Shown here piece by piece: positions 38,701 through 46,755 of a stretch of DNA of 64,000 nt (position 1 is its first letter; each line of letters starts with the position of its first letter). Source of the stretch: Diospyros lotus. Taxonomy: Eukaryota > Streptophyta > Magnoliopsida > Ericales > Ebenaceae. The notes beneath the pieces are model-generated. The model worked only from the letters and a program-made list of their open reading frames with translations, was not told the DNA's origin and made no database searches. A program made the position numbers and the translations under genes. Location of the stretch: assembly GCF_014633365.1 (NCBI RefSeq), contig NC_068338.1:53951716-54015715 (forward strand), written 5' to 3'.

Positions 38701-41700
38701 AAATCTGATCGTTCTCATTGAGTATTGAGAGCTGTATTGTTAGAGAAAAGATAGAGATATATCTTTGTAATTTGCAATGAGGGTTCTCAATTGTTTCAAT
38801 GAGGGTTGTGGGGGGTGTGCGAGTGAATTGATTGTACTATTCTTCATCAAGATCATAGTGGATTGCTCTCTCGAAAGGCTAGATGTAGGACTGGTTTTAA
38901 CTAGTTCAAACCAGGATAATTCTCGGTGTACTTGTGTGGTTTGATTGCTCCATCTTTGTCTTTTGTCAATTCTTTAAATTTTTGTTTATGTTCTTTTGTT
39001 GAATCGGTGAGACAGTGTCAAAGAGTGGACATATTTGTTGGTTTACTGGGTGATTTCTTGGACCGACAGTGCTCCCAATTATAACAAGATGGCTAAGCAT
39101 CATCTGTAGAGACAGACATCTAGACAATCAAAAGTGTAACTTGGCCTAAATAGCCAACCAATTCAAACCTTCAAAAATTATTTAATGGGCAAATTCCACC
39201 CATGTGGTTGGGGCCACTTTTACAAACACCCCTTGTGAAACTAACCTACAATCTCCTTTTTTTAATACATCTTGCAGGATAGAAGACATTTTTAACTTAA
39301 TAGAAAGAGTTGTTTCATGGGGGAAAAAACATAGGGACCAGAAATACAAACAATAAGTCACAGGTGTCTGTAAAAATGACTCAAACCATAGGGGACAGAG
39401 CAGAATTTAACCTTATTAAAATTGCCTGCCAAGTTGTCAATGGAAATCATAAAATCTATACAGAAAATACAAGACAGTCCGCGTAAGGTTGTAAAAATAT
39501 GATTCAGCTTTATGCCTACTAAAAACAAAATGCGAAAGGTCATAAAGATAAGAGACTATGTCTATTAGTCAAGCACCTCATGTCAATCTATTGAGGGCAT
39601 AACTCATGCCAAGATAACATATTGTAGCAGCATCCCGTGTAAGCTAAGTAGCTGCTAAAAAGTACAGCACGTGCACATCTCATGGCACGTTAGGAAGTTC
39701 GAATCAAATCTAGAGCAACCTACCAGCCTCTTTTCATCAACTGAGCAGCCACTGAAGAAACTTTTGCTTGTACATAGCCTTCTGGTGAACTAGCATGTTG
39801 CATAACGAAGCACAAACAGAAACTGCAACAATTGCATTGAATATCACTGTAAGTGGAATATAGAAGAACACTTATATATGTACATAAATTGGATAAATAA
39901 AACAAAAGGTTACAAACTCCTACTTAACATCATATTTGGGAGCCATAGAACGCATAACTGGATCTCAAATTAAGGGGTTTGGATCCCACCAAGATATTAA
40001 TACCAAGAAAAAGAAATGTCAATCTGCTAACTCTTCTATAACAGATTTGGGAGGTACCACTACCTGAAAAGGGCAGACCCCATAAGAGGCTCTAAAGTAA
40101 GGAGGCTTGAACCCCACCAAGGTACTAATCATAAGAAAAATAACTGTAACAATACCATAACAGTAATCCTTGTGATGACCAGGGATTCGGGATAAGGGAC
40201 CAGGCCATGTGCGGATGAACATCATGAACTGATGGTAACCCTGAGATATGGATGACTTGTGTAAAGACAGAATCTTAGGTACAGAGAATTGATTTTCAGA
40301 GTGTCTCCAAGTTGTTAAGGGCTGGAGAGGTAGAGAGAAGAAAGAATTAAGGAGAGAGTGCTGGAATTGGGCTGTCAAGGTGCAGTTAGAAGAACCAAGG
40401 CTTGCTTCCTGATAAGTTGAGTTTGAGTGATCCCAAGAAGGTAGAAACTATGTATTTATATTCAAATGTTTGTTGTGAACACGGTACAAGTTGTTTGGCC
40501 GTGTTCAAGTTGTTTGGCAGCCTGCACATCTCAAGTGGCGTGATTTCTGGAGTTTGAGGAATTGTCTGTGAGATATCCAGAGGTTGCTCAGGGACTTTGC
40601 ATTCAAGTAAAATGCCAAAAGCTGTCCAAAGTTGGACAAGGCCTTGCTGCCTCAAACGGGGATGCCCAGCACACAGCCAGCCATGCCAAGCCTATAGGGG
40701 ATACAGCCGGTATTTTTGAAATTGCTATGGCTAATTAAATAACCAAAAAAATAAAACAAATGGTCTCTCCTCAAATACCTAAGTCAATTTAATGACGGAA
40801 CCAGAGTTGAGTTAGGCAGGCTCAGTTAGCCCACTGATTGGTCAGTGAGTCCCACTCAGTGTGTCACAGCATTCATCTAGGTTACCAGGCATGACTAGAA
40901 GGGCATGCAGGTCTACGTTTAAGACTTCACTGAGGGTAGAACAAGGGGCTTGTCAGACTTCTCAGTATGATCACGATGACAGTACCCAAAAAAGGGTGGT
41001 GACTGCCACAATCCACAAGGTCAGAGAAAAAACCAACAACAACCAAAGTACAAATAAATAAAAAAAGTACAAAAAGGTCAAAGAAAAAACAACAAAAAAA
41101 TAAAAATGTAATTGAAACAGTCAAGCATAATCTGTATCACAAGAAAACTCTCCAGCATTAATCTCTACAACATTAGCAATCATCTGATACAGTGAATGAT
41201 TCTCAAGGACACTCGCAATTACCTAATCAAGCTTTTCTTTTCATCAGGTGTAAGAAACACCCATTCTCTAACAGCGGCATCTTGAATTGCTGCAGCCGCC
41301 TGAAATCTTGCAATTGGTACCAGAGAATTCTCTGGATGACATGAAGCATTATTAGCATGAGTGATTATTGTCACTTCGATTCTAGGCATACATGTCATAC
41401 ACTCCAACAGTAGCTGTAGGCTGATTATTTACGATTCTTTTCTAAATATTGAATCAGCTATTTTGAGAATCCATTCCGGAGCCTCCAAGGAAATAGATAG
41501 CTGCTTAGATTTCTAATAGTTGAACATTCTTTTTAAAAATCTATATCAAGAATTCATTCTAATAATGAATGATAAAATACATGGTTTTGCTCTGCAAAAG
41601 GTTCATTAGTATTTACAACGTAATACGCTGGAAGAGAGAGAGAGAATTATACATGCATGACAAGGAGCACACACCATTTCCAATTCATAGCAGACCCATT

Positions 41701-43302
41701 ATTAGTGTTTATATTGTGTTTGAAATCCATGATTAAATTAAGTAGTAATTCATTTTAAATAGGTCATGACATGAGTGGTTTAAGTTCTTTGCTTGAAAGA
41801 CTTACCTAAAACCTATTAGGTTAGTCTGCATCCCCCCTATGAAACTTAAGAAATCTATCTACTAGGAGTCAACAAATGATTCTAATGATGAAATATTTAA
41901 CTGTCAACAAAAAGTCAAAATGCCAACATGCTATTTCAAGATAATATCTAATCGTGTGCCACAGATATATATTGTTTTGAGGGGGAGGGGGCTATAAACT
42001 CGCATCTTCCATCATTTGACAGTTTCAGGGCTTATTGGCCCCACTTGAAGGCCAACTTATCACTAATTTCCTGAAAGCATATTCCCATCCCTCCTTTTAG
42101 CTTGTTTGAATCTCCATTCAGAGGCAAGCATTCAACAATTCAAGCTCAAATGGAACCATCAAATGTCATAGAACCAAAGAATCAAGTGATAAACTTCCAA
42201 CTAGAAAAAGGAAAATTGTTAAGACATGTCATTGTAAATAATTGTATCAACTTACCAAGAATGAACTGGCAGGCCTGGTACGGACGAGGAGACTGACATA
42301 GTGATGAAAAAGTTGCCTCGGCTGCTGCTGGGTTGGCATGCGTCTGCTTAAAACATTTAACCATTTTAACTGGGTTATCCTCACACATGTCCGAGACTTC
42401 ATGTTTATATTTGTGCTGTGTGTGCAAGTTTGTACATGGAGGAAACAAATGTATGTGTTGGGTACAACAATTTAAACCACAAAAATGTAGGAACACATCT
42501 TTACAACCAACACGAGAATAAAACTACTTTATCCTATTAAGAAAGTTTCATGGTAAGGGACAAGAAGATTGAAAAAATGCTCTCCCTCCCTCCCTTTAAT
42601 CAGTCATTGGTCAAAATCAATAATCTATTTGAGTATGATAATACAAGGGGTGTCTTATATCATGAGTTTCACATGCAATTTGTTTACATTTGAGTACAAT
42701 CAATGATCATAAGACATCACAGGGAGAGACCAAATATACATGTCGAAAACCAAAAGCAAATATCGACGGTCGTGTGGCCCTTGCAACATCATTGTAAATT
42801 TATATACACAGACAACGCATTAACATTAAAAGGCAAATTACAAGCAAATAAATGGAGTTAATCCCCTATAAGATATAACGAAGTTGATAATCATATGACG
42901 ACATGCAGTTTCTTAATTGTATAGTATGAGCAGGAGCAGGAGCAGATAAGTAACGTCCATTTTAGGAATCAATAAAAATGAATTATCTGGAGAATTTACT
43001 ATGCTCTAAGGTCGACCCACCTGAAGATTAGTAATTCCCCATTTTGCTCCTGAAAATTAGTAATTTCTCAGCCAGCAAGCAAGCAGCGAAATCTAAGCTC
43101 TCTCTATAACAGATCGATAATCCTCTTTCCTCCAATTCTTAGGACACAGAGAGGGGAGGAAGGCAAAAAGAAAGAGAAGAAAAGAAAAGAAAAAAGAAAC
43201 CTGAATGGTAGAGCAAGCCAGTTCGATTGTTCGCATGATGGCCTGAAGCTGAGGCAAGTCGAGGGTTCCATTGGTCGGAAACCCTTGTTGCATCATCTCC
43301 AC
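5836..43302 (-). CDS. XPO4: Exportin-4 (nuclear export receptor), 5' 19 coding exons; 3' part off the left edge
   Basis: An importin-beta/CRM1-superfamily carrier that moves cargo through nuclear pores with Ran-GTP; animal exportin-4 exports eIF5A and Smad3. Coding exons on the minus strand, in order: 43302-43201, 42343-42256, 41331-41223, 39822-39724, 25337-25295, 24022-23951, 23532-23437, 22868-22629, 22271-22088, 19402-19291, 19193-19107, 19010-18872, 17567-17471, 17385-17323, 17196-17087, 12079-11975, 10714-10641, 8906-8831, 6057-5836. All introns are GT-AG, phases agree, and the total is 706 codons. Recognisable blocks include [19 protein letters not shown] (exon 1), [12 protein letters not shown] (exon 2), [17 protein letters not shown] (exon 3), [17 protein letters not shown] (exon 7), [12 protein letters not shown] (exon 11), [17 protein letters not shown] (exon 15) and ARWSCTYLM (exon 19). 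Plant exportin-4 is roughly 1150-1200 aa, so about 60% is here. The start is the first ATG of the conserved N-terminus. Introns 4, 9, 15, 18 and 19 carry large transposons. No stop or frameshift was seen in the exons. Identification rests on remembered plant exportin-4 similarity. Confidence 0.92.
6852..7935. mobile_element. Probable non-autonomous DNA transposon with inverted ends
   Basis: The left end reads CATCAATGTTCTAAGAACTGGACC, split here as CATCAATG then TTCTAAGAACTGGACC. The right end, read in reverse complement, begins CATCAATATGTTGAAAACTGGA, so the two ends are imperfect inverted repeats about 1.08 kb apart. Similar GGACC/GGTTGG-rich ends occur in many plant hAT-like relics. No transposase is present and no clear TSD was found, so class and limits are tentative. 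Confidence 0.45.
7745..7919. repeat. Perfect 43-bp inverted repeat (hairpin)
   Basis: Positions 7745-7787 (starting GGAGCGGACTGG) and 7877-7919 (ending CCAGTCCGCTCC) are exact reverse complements across 43 bases, with an 89-nt spacer. In an XPO4 transcript this would form a long stem. Confidence 0.93.
8907..10640. other. XPO4 intron 17, no recognised content
   Basis: No coding frame, RNA gene or clear repeat structure was recognised. A stretch around 9360-9900 is less AT-rich and looks like old repeat DNA, but no family could be named. Confidence 0.5.
10715..11974. other. XPO4 intron 16, simple-sequence rich
   Basis: It contains a poly-A run near 10896, the long (ATT)n tract, and a purine-rich stretch near 11310-11400. 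The sequence CTATCAAACAGGCTC near 11557 resembles a MITE end, but no partner end was identified. Confidence 0.5.
11234..11277. repeat. (ATT)n microsatellite
   Basis: About fourteen uninterrupted TTA/ATT units, preceded by a shorter (ATT)n block at about 11211-11226. Confidence 0.95.
13068..13716 (+). repeat. 5' LTR of the DA1-carrying element, interrupted by a solo LTR
   Basis: It begins TGTCACAACCTAG and ends GGGTCCCAACA. It matches the 3' LTR on both sides of a 256-bp nested insertion at 13182-13437. It contains an ACTATAAATAG promoter-like site near 13468 and a C/T-rich 3' half. Confidence 0.88.
13182..13437 (+). repeat. Solo LTR nested in the 5' LTR
   Basis: 256 bp from TGTTATGACCC to GACTTGACA, with an exact 5-bp TSD TGGAG (13177-13181 and 13438-13442). 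The uninterrupted sibling LTR at 15268-16083 lacks it. It contains a TATAAGG site near 13282. Confidence 0.88.
13720..13731 (+). other. Primer-binding site (tRNA-Met type)
   Basis: TGGTATCAAAGC starts 3 nt after the 5' LTR end and differs by one base from the common plant initiator-Met primer site TGGTATCAGAGC. Reverse transcription of the element would prime here. Confidence 0.82.
13769..14784 (+). repeat. Internal tandem duplication, period about 508 bp
   Basis: The segment starting GAACAAAGCGGTTATTAG at 13769 recurs at 14277 (GAACAAGGCGGTTATTGG), and the two copies run in parallel through the ATGG(C/T)TATTGG-like start, the UIM region and GGTGCA(A/G)TTTGGCATC. Copy 1 carries extra frameshifts; only copy 2 continues into the full LIM segment. 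Confidence 0.85.
13842..15206 (+). pseudogene. Retrotransposon-captured DA1/DAR-like fragment (UIM + LIM), broken
   Basis: DA1-family proteins are ubiquitin-activated peptidases that limit plant organ growth; they carry UIMs, a LIM domain and a C-terminal HExxH peptidase. Here a UIM-like stretch [13 protein letters not shown] is seen in copy 1 (about 14137-14173) and a decayed one in copy 2 (about 14647-14685). LIM sequence follows in copy 2: [20 protein letters not shown], then [22 protein letters not shown] one-base frameshift near 14900 and stops near 14950 and 15015 precede the conserved [15 protein letters not shown] ([14 protein letters not shown]) and [10 protein letters not shown] blocks. 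The first LIM zinc pair is damaged (CANYN where CxxC is expected). No peptidase part is present. The fragment has no introns, suggesting capture through RNA. A start-like ATG at 14350 opens a 193-codon frame, but the function is unknown. Confidence 0.8.
15268..16083 (+). repeat. 3' LTR of the DA1-carrying element, interrupted by a solo LTR
   Basis: It begins TGTCACTACCTAG after a purine tract and ends CTGACA at 16083. It is homologous to the 5' LTR once the 15308-15704 insertion and its TSD are removed, leaving about 414 bp. Confidence 0.88.
15308..15704 (-). repeat. Solo LTR nested in the 3' LTR
   Basis: 397 bp with TG...CA ends (plus-strand TGTTAGATCC to ACGTGACA) and an exact TSD TTTAT (15303-15307 and 15705-15709). 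On the minus strand it starts TGTCACGTACC, has a TATAAGAG site near 15495 and ends GGATCTAACA, so minus is the likely orientation. Confidence 0.85.
16089..17086. other. Right part of XPO4 intron 15, no recognised content
   Basis: Intron 15 runs from 12080 to 17086. The parts outside the LTR element (12080-13062 and 16089-17086) showed no coding, RNA or clear repeat structure; old repeat DNA with AACTACCTCTCCCTAGCATCT duplicated near 16480 and 16534 is present, shown here as CTACCTCTCCCTAGCATC. Confidence 0.5.
17686..17915. repeat. 115-bp tandem duplication in XPO4 intron 12
   Basis: The unit beginning ACGGTTGGGATACG at 17686 repeats from 17801 with only a few differences (for example ...TCTGGTGAC versus ...TCTAGTGAC). 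High identity suggests a recent duplication. Confidence 0.93.
18395..18700 (+). repeat. Solo LTR in XPO4 intron 12
   Basis: 306 bp from TGTTGGACGATG to GCTTATTTCA with an exact TSD GTAAT (18390-18394 and 18701-18705). A promoter-like GCATAAATACC lies near 18640. Just right of it, ACCACTAGGTGGGGTCAGCTA (18723-18743), given here as CACTAGGTGGGGTCAGC, resembles the reverse complement of a plant LINE tail. Confidence 0.8.
20210..21511. mobile_element. hAT-type non-autonomous DNA transposon, 1302 bp
   Basis: Terminal inverted repeats TAGGGGTGCAAATGAGCC at the left and its near-exact reverse complement at the right, with a perfect 8-bp TSD ATGGTGAC (20202-20209 and 21512-21519). TIR motif and 8-bp TSD fit the hAT superfamily. 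Subterminal zones are packed with GAGCTCGAGC-like short repeats. There is no transposase. It sits in a LINE and is itself hit by a solo LTR. Confidence 0.92.
20775..21110 (+). repeat. Solo LTR nested in the hAT element
   Basis: 336 bp with palindromic ends TGTCA...TGACA and an exact TSD GTAAT (20770-20774 and 21111-21115). A TATATATATGC promoter-like site lies near 20956, followed by a CT-rich tract near 21020. The strand is chosen by the TATA position and is less sure. Confidence 0.85.
21626..21851 (-). repeat. SINE-like dispersed repeat, copy A
   Basis: About 225 bp, homologous to 23578-23817. Both contain ATCCTAACCAAGTT(G/A)GGG, GATGCCCTTCCT and CTAGCAAGGGAATGA, and both begin on the plus strand with TCATCATCAAC, which on the minus strand is a GAT-repeat tail like a SINE 3' end. 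A SINE identity is inference; no A/B box was confirmed. Confidence 0.6.
22869..23436. other. XPO4 intron 7, no recognised gene
   Basis: It contains a G8-plus tract near 22973 and two diverged copies of a CCTT(A/G)(T)CCCACCCC-like segment (about 23112 and 23283), suggesting an old tandem duplication. Nothing else was recognised. Confidence 0.45.
23578..23817 (-). repeat. SINE-like dispersed repeat, copy B
   Basis: The second copy of the family at 21626-21851, in the same orientation, in XPO4 intron 6. The GAT-type tail (minus strand) and the GGAAGGGCATC core are retained. Confidence 0.6.
24395..24690 (-). mobile_element. TRIM-like miniature LTR retrotransposon
   Basis: On the minus strand: a short LTR ending near 24601 (GATGGTGGTTAACTATTCAA), immediately a primer site TGGTATCAGAAC (24600-24589), a roughly 100-bp interior, a purine tract ATGAGGGGGTG, then a 90-bp 3' LTR 24484-24395 starting TGTTGAGAGC and ending ATTCAACA. 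The LTR ends resemble each other (GATGAGATGG...TTAAC.ATTCAA). The upstream limit is approximate and no TSD was confirmed. Located in XPO4 intron 5. Confidence 0.6.
25338..26867. other. Start of XPO4 intron 4, low-complexity and unassigned DNA
   Basis: No gene was recognised. A stretch near 25920-26040 with TTTATATATCAGC and flanking T-rich DNA looks LTR-like, but no ends or TSD could be paired. Confidence 0.45.
26731..26763. repeat. Poly-C (23) / poly-A (10) tract
   Basis: Twenty-three consecutive C are followed directly by ten A. Long C runs are rare in plant introns and the length may be unreliable in sequencing. Confidence 0.95.
26868..27551 (+). repeat. 5' LTR of the Tork-like element
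   Basis: 684 bp from TGTAATTCGG to CAATTATAACA, with CTATAAATAAG near 27033 as promoter. It includes a 93-bp tandem duplication (27287-27379 and 27380-27472, starting GATAATTCTCG) that the 3' LTR does not have. Confidence 0.88.
27555..27567 (+). other. Primer-binding site of the Tork-like element
   Basis: TGGTATCAGAGCC, the standard plant initiator-tRNA-Met primer site, lies 3 nt after the 5' LTR. Confidence 0.88.
29668..29902 (+). repeat. 5' LTR of the inner copia element
   Basis: 235 bp from TGTTGGAGACG to CCTAATCACA, containing CTATATAAATAGC near 29793 as a core promoter. Confidence 0.9.
29903..29915 (+). other. Primer-binding site of the inner copia element
   Basis: TGGTATCAAAGCC directly abuts the 5' LTR; tRNA-Met type. 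Confidence 0.85.
34292..34339 (+). repeat. 24-bp in-frame tandem duplication in copia RNase H tail
   Basis: The unit CAGTTTCTGTGTTCTAAGC plus TTGGA occurs twice, at 34292 and 34316, duplicating eight residues (QFLCSKLG) without shifting the frame. Confidence 0.93.
34382..34864 (+). repeat. Solo LTR nested in the inner copia element
   Basis: 483 bp from TGTCATGACCC to GGTTCGTGACA with an exact TSD ATATG (34377-34381 and 34865-34869). About 50 bp holding the TATA region (CCTATATAAATGCCTC) is present twice, starting at 34480 and 34640. Ends resemble the LTR at 36507-36869. Confidence 0.9.
34943..35165 (+). repeat. 3' LTR of the inner copia element
   Basis: 223 bp, starts TGTTAGAGACATT after a GAGGGGGAA purine tract and ends CCTAATCACA. 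It lacks the short CTATATAAATAG segment of the 5' LTR and has a few substitutions. Confidence 0.9.
35435..36022 (+). CDS. Unrecognised acidic ORF inside the non-autonomous LTR element
   Basis: A 195-codon open frame in the interior of the element at 29210-36869. The protein is strongly charged, with an acidic run [17 protein letters not shown] near residues 120-136 and an LQQDQ stretch. No domain was recognised. It may be remaining gag-like coding or captured host sequence; the DA1-carrying relative shows the family can carry host DNA. The start is the first ATG and there is no evidence that it is expressed. Confidence 0.3.
   Translation: MIHDTSNDFGHMLHEQLQEFAMILTKKYHYSFSAEFFDDYRESFNKEEFLKIEQSEEKCNIRNDIKDKWHYPKGICNEQIDRAAKAKGELKEHTDSFGKKVLNADVFGILQQDQSNFKEEGEVEEESEEKELEDGTQSVGSLSSTLTSAETLDAIDLWKQQKKEPEKPLHQVHEETGATLYKNKKLMILVMHSLI
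36507..36869 (+). repeat. 3' LTR of the middle LTR element
   Basis: 363 bp from TGTCACGACCC, after GGAGGGGGGAAT, to GGTTCATGACA. GCCTATATAAG near 36631 is a promoter. Right flank CTGGG would be the TSD, but the left partner is not present. Tork-like RT coding resumes directly after it. Confidence 0.85.
38512..39086 (+). repeat. 3' LTR of the Tork-like element
   Basis: 575 bp from TGTTATTCGAG to CAATTATAACA, matching the 5' LTR except for the missing 93-bp duplicate and small indels. Confidence 0.88.
39823..43200. other. XPO4 introns 1-3, little recognised
   Basis: Intron 1 is 42344-43200, intron 2 is 41332-42255, and intron 3 is 39823-41222; exons 2 and 3 lie within this range. Apart from the LTR-like segment in intron 3, no gene or named repeat was seen. 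A CAAGGTACTAAT/CAAGATATTAAT-containing segment occurs twice near 39989 and 40117. Confidence 0.5.
40171..40868 (-). repeat. Possible solo LTR in XPO4 intron 3
   Basis: Plus-strand ends TGTGATGACC and GTGTCACA are inverted, and on the minus strand a TATAAATAC promoter-like site lies near 40450. The flanks (ATCCT and GCATT) do not form a TSD, so this could be a truncated copy or mis-bounded. Confidence 0.4.
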
Positions 43303-43560
43303 TCGGACAACTAAGATTCCGTGGAGAGAGCGACAGAGAAATTGGGGAAGCAGAACTGGATTGGGTTGGGACTATTCAGATTTGAGAGACGTGAAGAAAT
43401 ACTATCCAACAGTTGTGCCGCCGCCGACTGATGACACTGTCGGTTCAGATGCCGCCGCCGCCGCCGCCGCCGCCTTCACTGGAAAGTTGTGCAGAAAGAA
43501 GAAGAAAATGATGCAGAAATTGGAGGAAGGCCGATGCCATGCTATAAAAGACATTAGAGA
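43303..43560 (-). promoter_or_regulatory. XPO4 5' leader / promoter-proximal region with (GGC)8
   Basis: Upstream of the XPO4 ATG the DNA is less AT-rich. A 24-nt (GCC)8 run on the plus strand at 43451-43474 reads (GGC)8 in the gene's direction and would lie in the 5' UTR. Transcript start is unknown. Confidence 0.5.
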
Positions 43561-46500
43561 ACCGCTCTCTATTATTACTATTAATAATGCCAAATTATAT
43601 AATAATAAATACACCACTTATAGTATTTTCATTTTAATAATAATAACAATAACAATAATAATGTTTGGAATTGGAGAAAATAATAGAAAACTAATTATTC
43701 AAATTTGTTATTAAACCATGTAGTAATTATATAATATAATTTTATTTTATATTTTGAAGCTAATCATCACTTTAATTTCAATTTCATAAGCTTTCATTTC
43801 TTCTATTTTCTAATTCTAATCTTTTCCTCCTATTATTATAATTACTTGACAAAACTGATATAAGAATCCAATAAAAAAAAATTACAATCTCATAAAATAT
43901 ATATTTAAAAACTTTTGCCCACCTCACCATCATACCTTAGATTATTATACTAACAACCTCCTTCTTACTCTCTCATTATTTTGTAAATTAATCATCTATC
44001 CTTAAAGTCCACCATTCATTCTTAAATTTTTCAAAATTATTCTTAAATTTTCAAAATTATTCTTAAATTATTAAAAAATATTATTTGTACATAAACATTC
44101 TTACAAAATACTTCACAAATGTGATATATCGTGATATTTTAATATCAAATTATCGCGATATATGTTAATCCCCTTCCCTTTCTCTCCCACCTTCCCTCGC
44201 AGCTACATTTGACCACTCGTAGTTGTTCTTCACCTCACTTCCTTTCGCCGCTACAACTTCTATCGCCTCGCCCCGTTGTCTCTGTGGCCTCATTGCGTCG
44301 CCTTGTCGCTGTTGCCTCCTCCCACCGTGCCCCTGAGATCAATTATATTCATATGTTATTTTCATGTAATCACTTAAATTTTTTATTATTAAAATTACAC
44401 CTCTAAATTTATAATTTTAAATTAATCTATCCCCCATATTTTTAACTTTTTTGTATAACTCAATTTTTCATTATATCAATTATATTCTTAAATTTACATT
44501 TTCAAGTCAATTTAATTGTGAATAAAATATAACATACATTTAGTCATCTCATTTTATTTTTATTATTTACACAAAAATACAAAAATTAAATTAACTTAAA
44601 AATAAAAATTCAATAATATAATCAAAATAACAAAAAAAATAAAATCAAATTGTCACTTGAAAATAAAGATTAAAATACAAGAGTTAACCAACTCGAAGAT
44701 CAGTTTCGAATTGCTAGCTACATTTTCCAGAACGCCAATAAAGACTCCATCAGTAGCAGTTCACCAGGCACAGTTGTGGAGTCCATGATCATCTTTGCAT
44801 TCTTCAAAAACTCATTCATACAATATCAACCGTAAATATTGAGGCATTTTTAAGGTTAACGGAGCCCATATAACATGATGCCCTTAATTTGCTCTTTTCA
44901 TCCTACATTAGCTTAACGTCACATTCAAGCCCTAGTCAAGAACGGAAGCTAAACACAAAAATATAAAAATGAAAACTGGTACCAAAATCAGACAGCCCTT
45001 AATCAGGTAGTGGAATCAATCAACATCAGGCTCCTAATATGAAACAGAAAAACAGCATCAGCCAGACTCCTTGCCAGATGCAACAAATCCAGCACCATCT
45101 CAAAGAGACTTGTTTACATAGCCAAAAGGACAAAAGCTGTTCAAACATCATCCAAGTATCCCATCTCCCCAATAACCAATCATGCACGGGTTCATTAATA
45201 GGCAGCTGACCCATCAGAAAGAGCAGCAAAAGCGGAAGCAAAACCAACAATACTTAGCAGCAGTCCCTGCCACAAAATATACCTCAAAGTCTTAACCAGA
45301 ACACATTCCAACTTCAGAGAAGGCACCCACAAATTACAACAGCAATTGCAGGCCACAAACTAGAAGAACAAAGAGTAAACGCACTCCCAGGCCAAGCCCA
45401 GTAGCCAGTGTACTCTTATATAGCCTCTTTTACCCACCGCCAGCTACAGCGAAAAAAAAACAGCATTAAGATGGTCCCTGTCACACTTTCACAGTTTCAT
45501 CTGCCTATCAATTACTATAGATGAAATGAAAATTATGAAATCATCATGCGCATTGAGGATTGAGCTGAAGACAGCATTAGCAGAACATGATTGATAGCAA
45601 TCCAAGTAAAAAAAGGTCAAAAAAAAAAGGAACTGAACTGCTGGGAGAAGCAGAAGGATGAAATTGACAACAGCAACACAAGAAGGGAAAAAAATCTTGG
45701 AGAGCATTGTTTTTCCCCATTCGGAGGGAAAAGCACACCCGGGCAAGAAAAAGGGGGTGGAGTCAAAAGCAAAGGCAACCACCATAAGTAGGATCAAATC
45801 CACTTCACATAAACTTGCACGATAGGAGATATACTCCTACCTGAGAGGCATTTGTTAAGTACAAGTTATGGCCATAAAAATAAGAACCAAATTCAATGTT
45901 GATATCCATTTTCTCTCGAGTTTAAGAGTATGTTTGATTGCACACATTGACCATAAAAAATGTGTAATTATTACACATATTTTCTATGAAAGCAATCAAA
46001 CACTTTTAACTTTTCTATGAAAAATGTGTATGATATAAGCATTTAAAAGTTCTTTCCATGGAATTCATTTTCCAAGGGGGTGGGGTCATTTTTGTTTTCT
46101 AGGCAATAATTACCTAGAATTAAATTCTAGGTAATGCAATCAAACACACCCTAAGAGTTACTTTGCATAATTCTTATGTTTTCATGTGACACAAGCTATC
46201 TTGTCAAACATGTCCCAAAATGGATACTTCCTCATATGTAACCCAACTCTCTAAGAGGCTCTTAGTTACAATTACAAGCCATTTCAAAAAATAAGAAGAA
46301 GAATAATGTTAGTGCCAACACAATCACTCCACTTGGTGAATTTTTCAAGTGTCCATGAAACCCAAGCTATCTTGTTAGACATTGTCCCACATGGTCCCCA
46401 GATGATGCAAGTGAGTTCCTGTACTACTACAACCCTCATAGGTGAAATATAGAGGAATATTGCTGATGGTTATGCCTGACTCCAGTACTACTACAACCCT

Positions 46501-46755
46501 CTAAAAACAGGAATCAACACTATGCAATGTCCTTCACAAGATACAATATCAAGCATATAAACATACATTCTACTCTGTTTTCTCTTTGTCTCTATTTTGG
46601 GTACTAACATAAACACTACAAATAATGTTGGGACATGCTCAACATGAGCACTTCCTCATTCATTCTGAATGTCCTGGTAACTACTAGAAAACAATTCCTA
46701 TCAACTTAATCGGAGATATCAAACAGTCCATGCCATATAACTAGCTTGCAAACAC
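43561..46755. other. Intergenic DNA between XPO4 and SNRNP48, left part
   Basis: AT-rich from 43600 to 44690. From about 44700 to 45850 the DNA is more balanced but has no recognisable coding frame; it could be transcribed 3' sequence or an old repeat. One MITE is annotated separately. Confidence 0.45.
45926..46151. mobile_element. Tourist-like MITE 1 (PIF/Harbinger type)
   Basis: 226 bp with inverted ends GAGTATGTTTGATTGC and GCAATCAAACACACCC, flanked on both sides by TAA (45923-45925 and 46152-46154), the 3-bp TSD typical of PIF/Harbinger elements. Confidence 0.82.

Larger units (their letters stand above)
26868..39086 (+). mobile_element. Ty1/copia (Tork-like) element, interrupted and internally deleted
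   Basis: LTRs at 26868-27551 and 38512-39086, a primer site TGGTATCAGAGCC (27555-27567) and flanks GGATG/AGATG (26863-26867, 39087-39091; one mismatch) define the element. Left coding: gag from about 27624, a zinc knuckle [14 protein letters not shown] near 28237, protease [11 protein letters not shown] near 28399, and an integrase start ([22 protein letters not shown]). Right coding from 36876: RT ([42 protein letters not shown]) and RNase H up to about 38430. The integrase C-terminus and RT N-terminus are missing at the site occupied by the inner element. Many stops; dead. Opposite orientation to XPO4, in intron 4. Confidence 0.9.

Noticed and set aside
40171..40868. Confident solo LTR call
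   Set aside because: Ends and TATA fit, but there is no target-site duplication, so it is kept only as a low-confidence feature.
43271..43714. 147-codon plus-strand ORF with an Ala run over the XPO4 start
   Set aside because: It is antisense to the XPO4 first exon and leader; the Ala run is simply the (GCC)8 microsatellite, and nothing else looks conserved.
44700..45850. More GC-balanced intergenic stretch as a possible extra gene
   Set aside because: No long conserved frame, splice-consistent exons or known RNA structure could be found on either strand.
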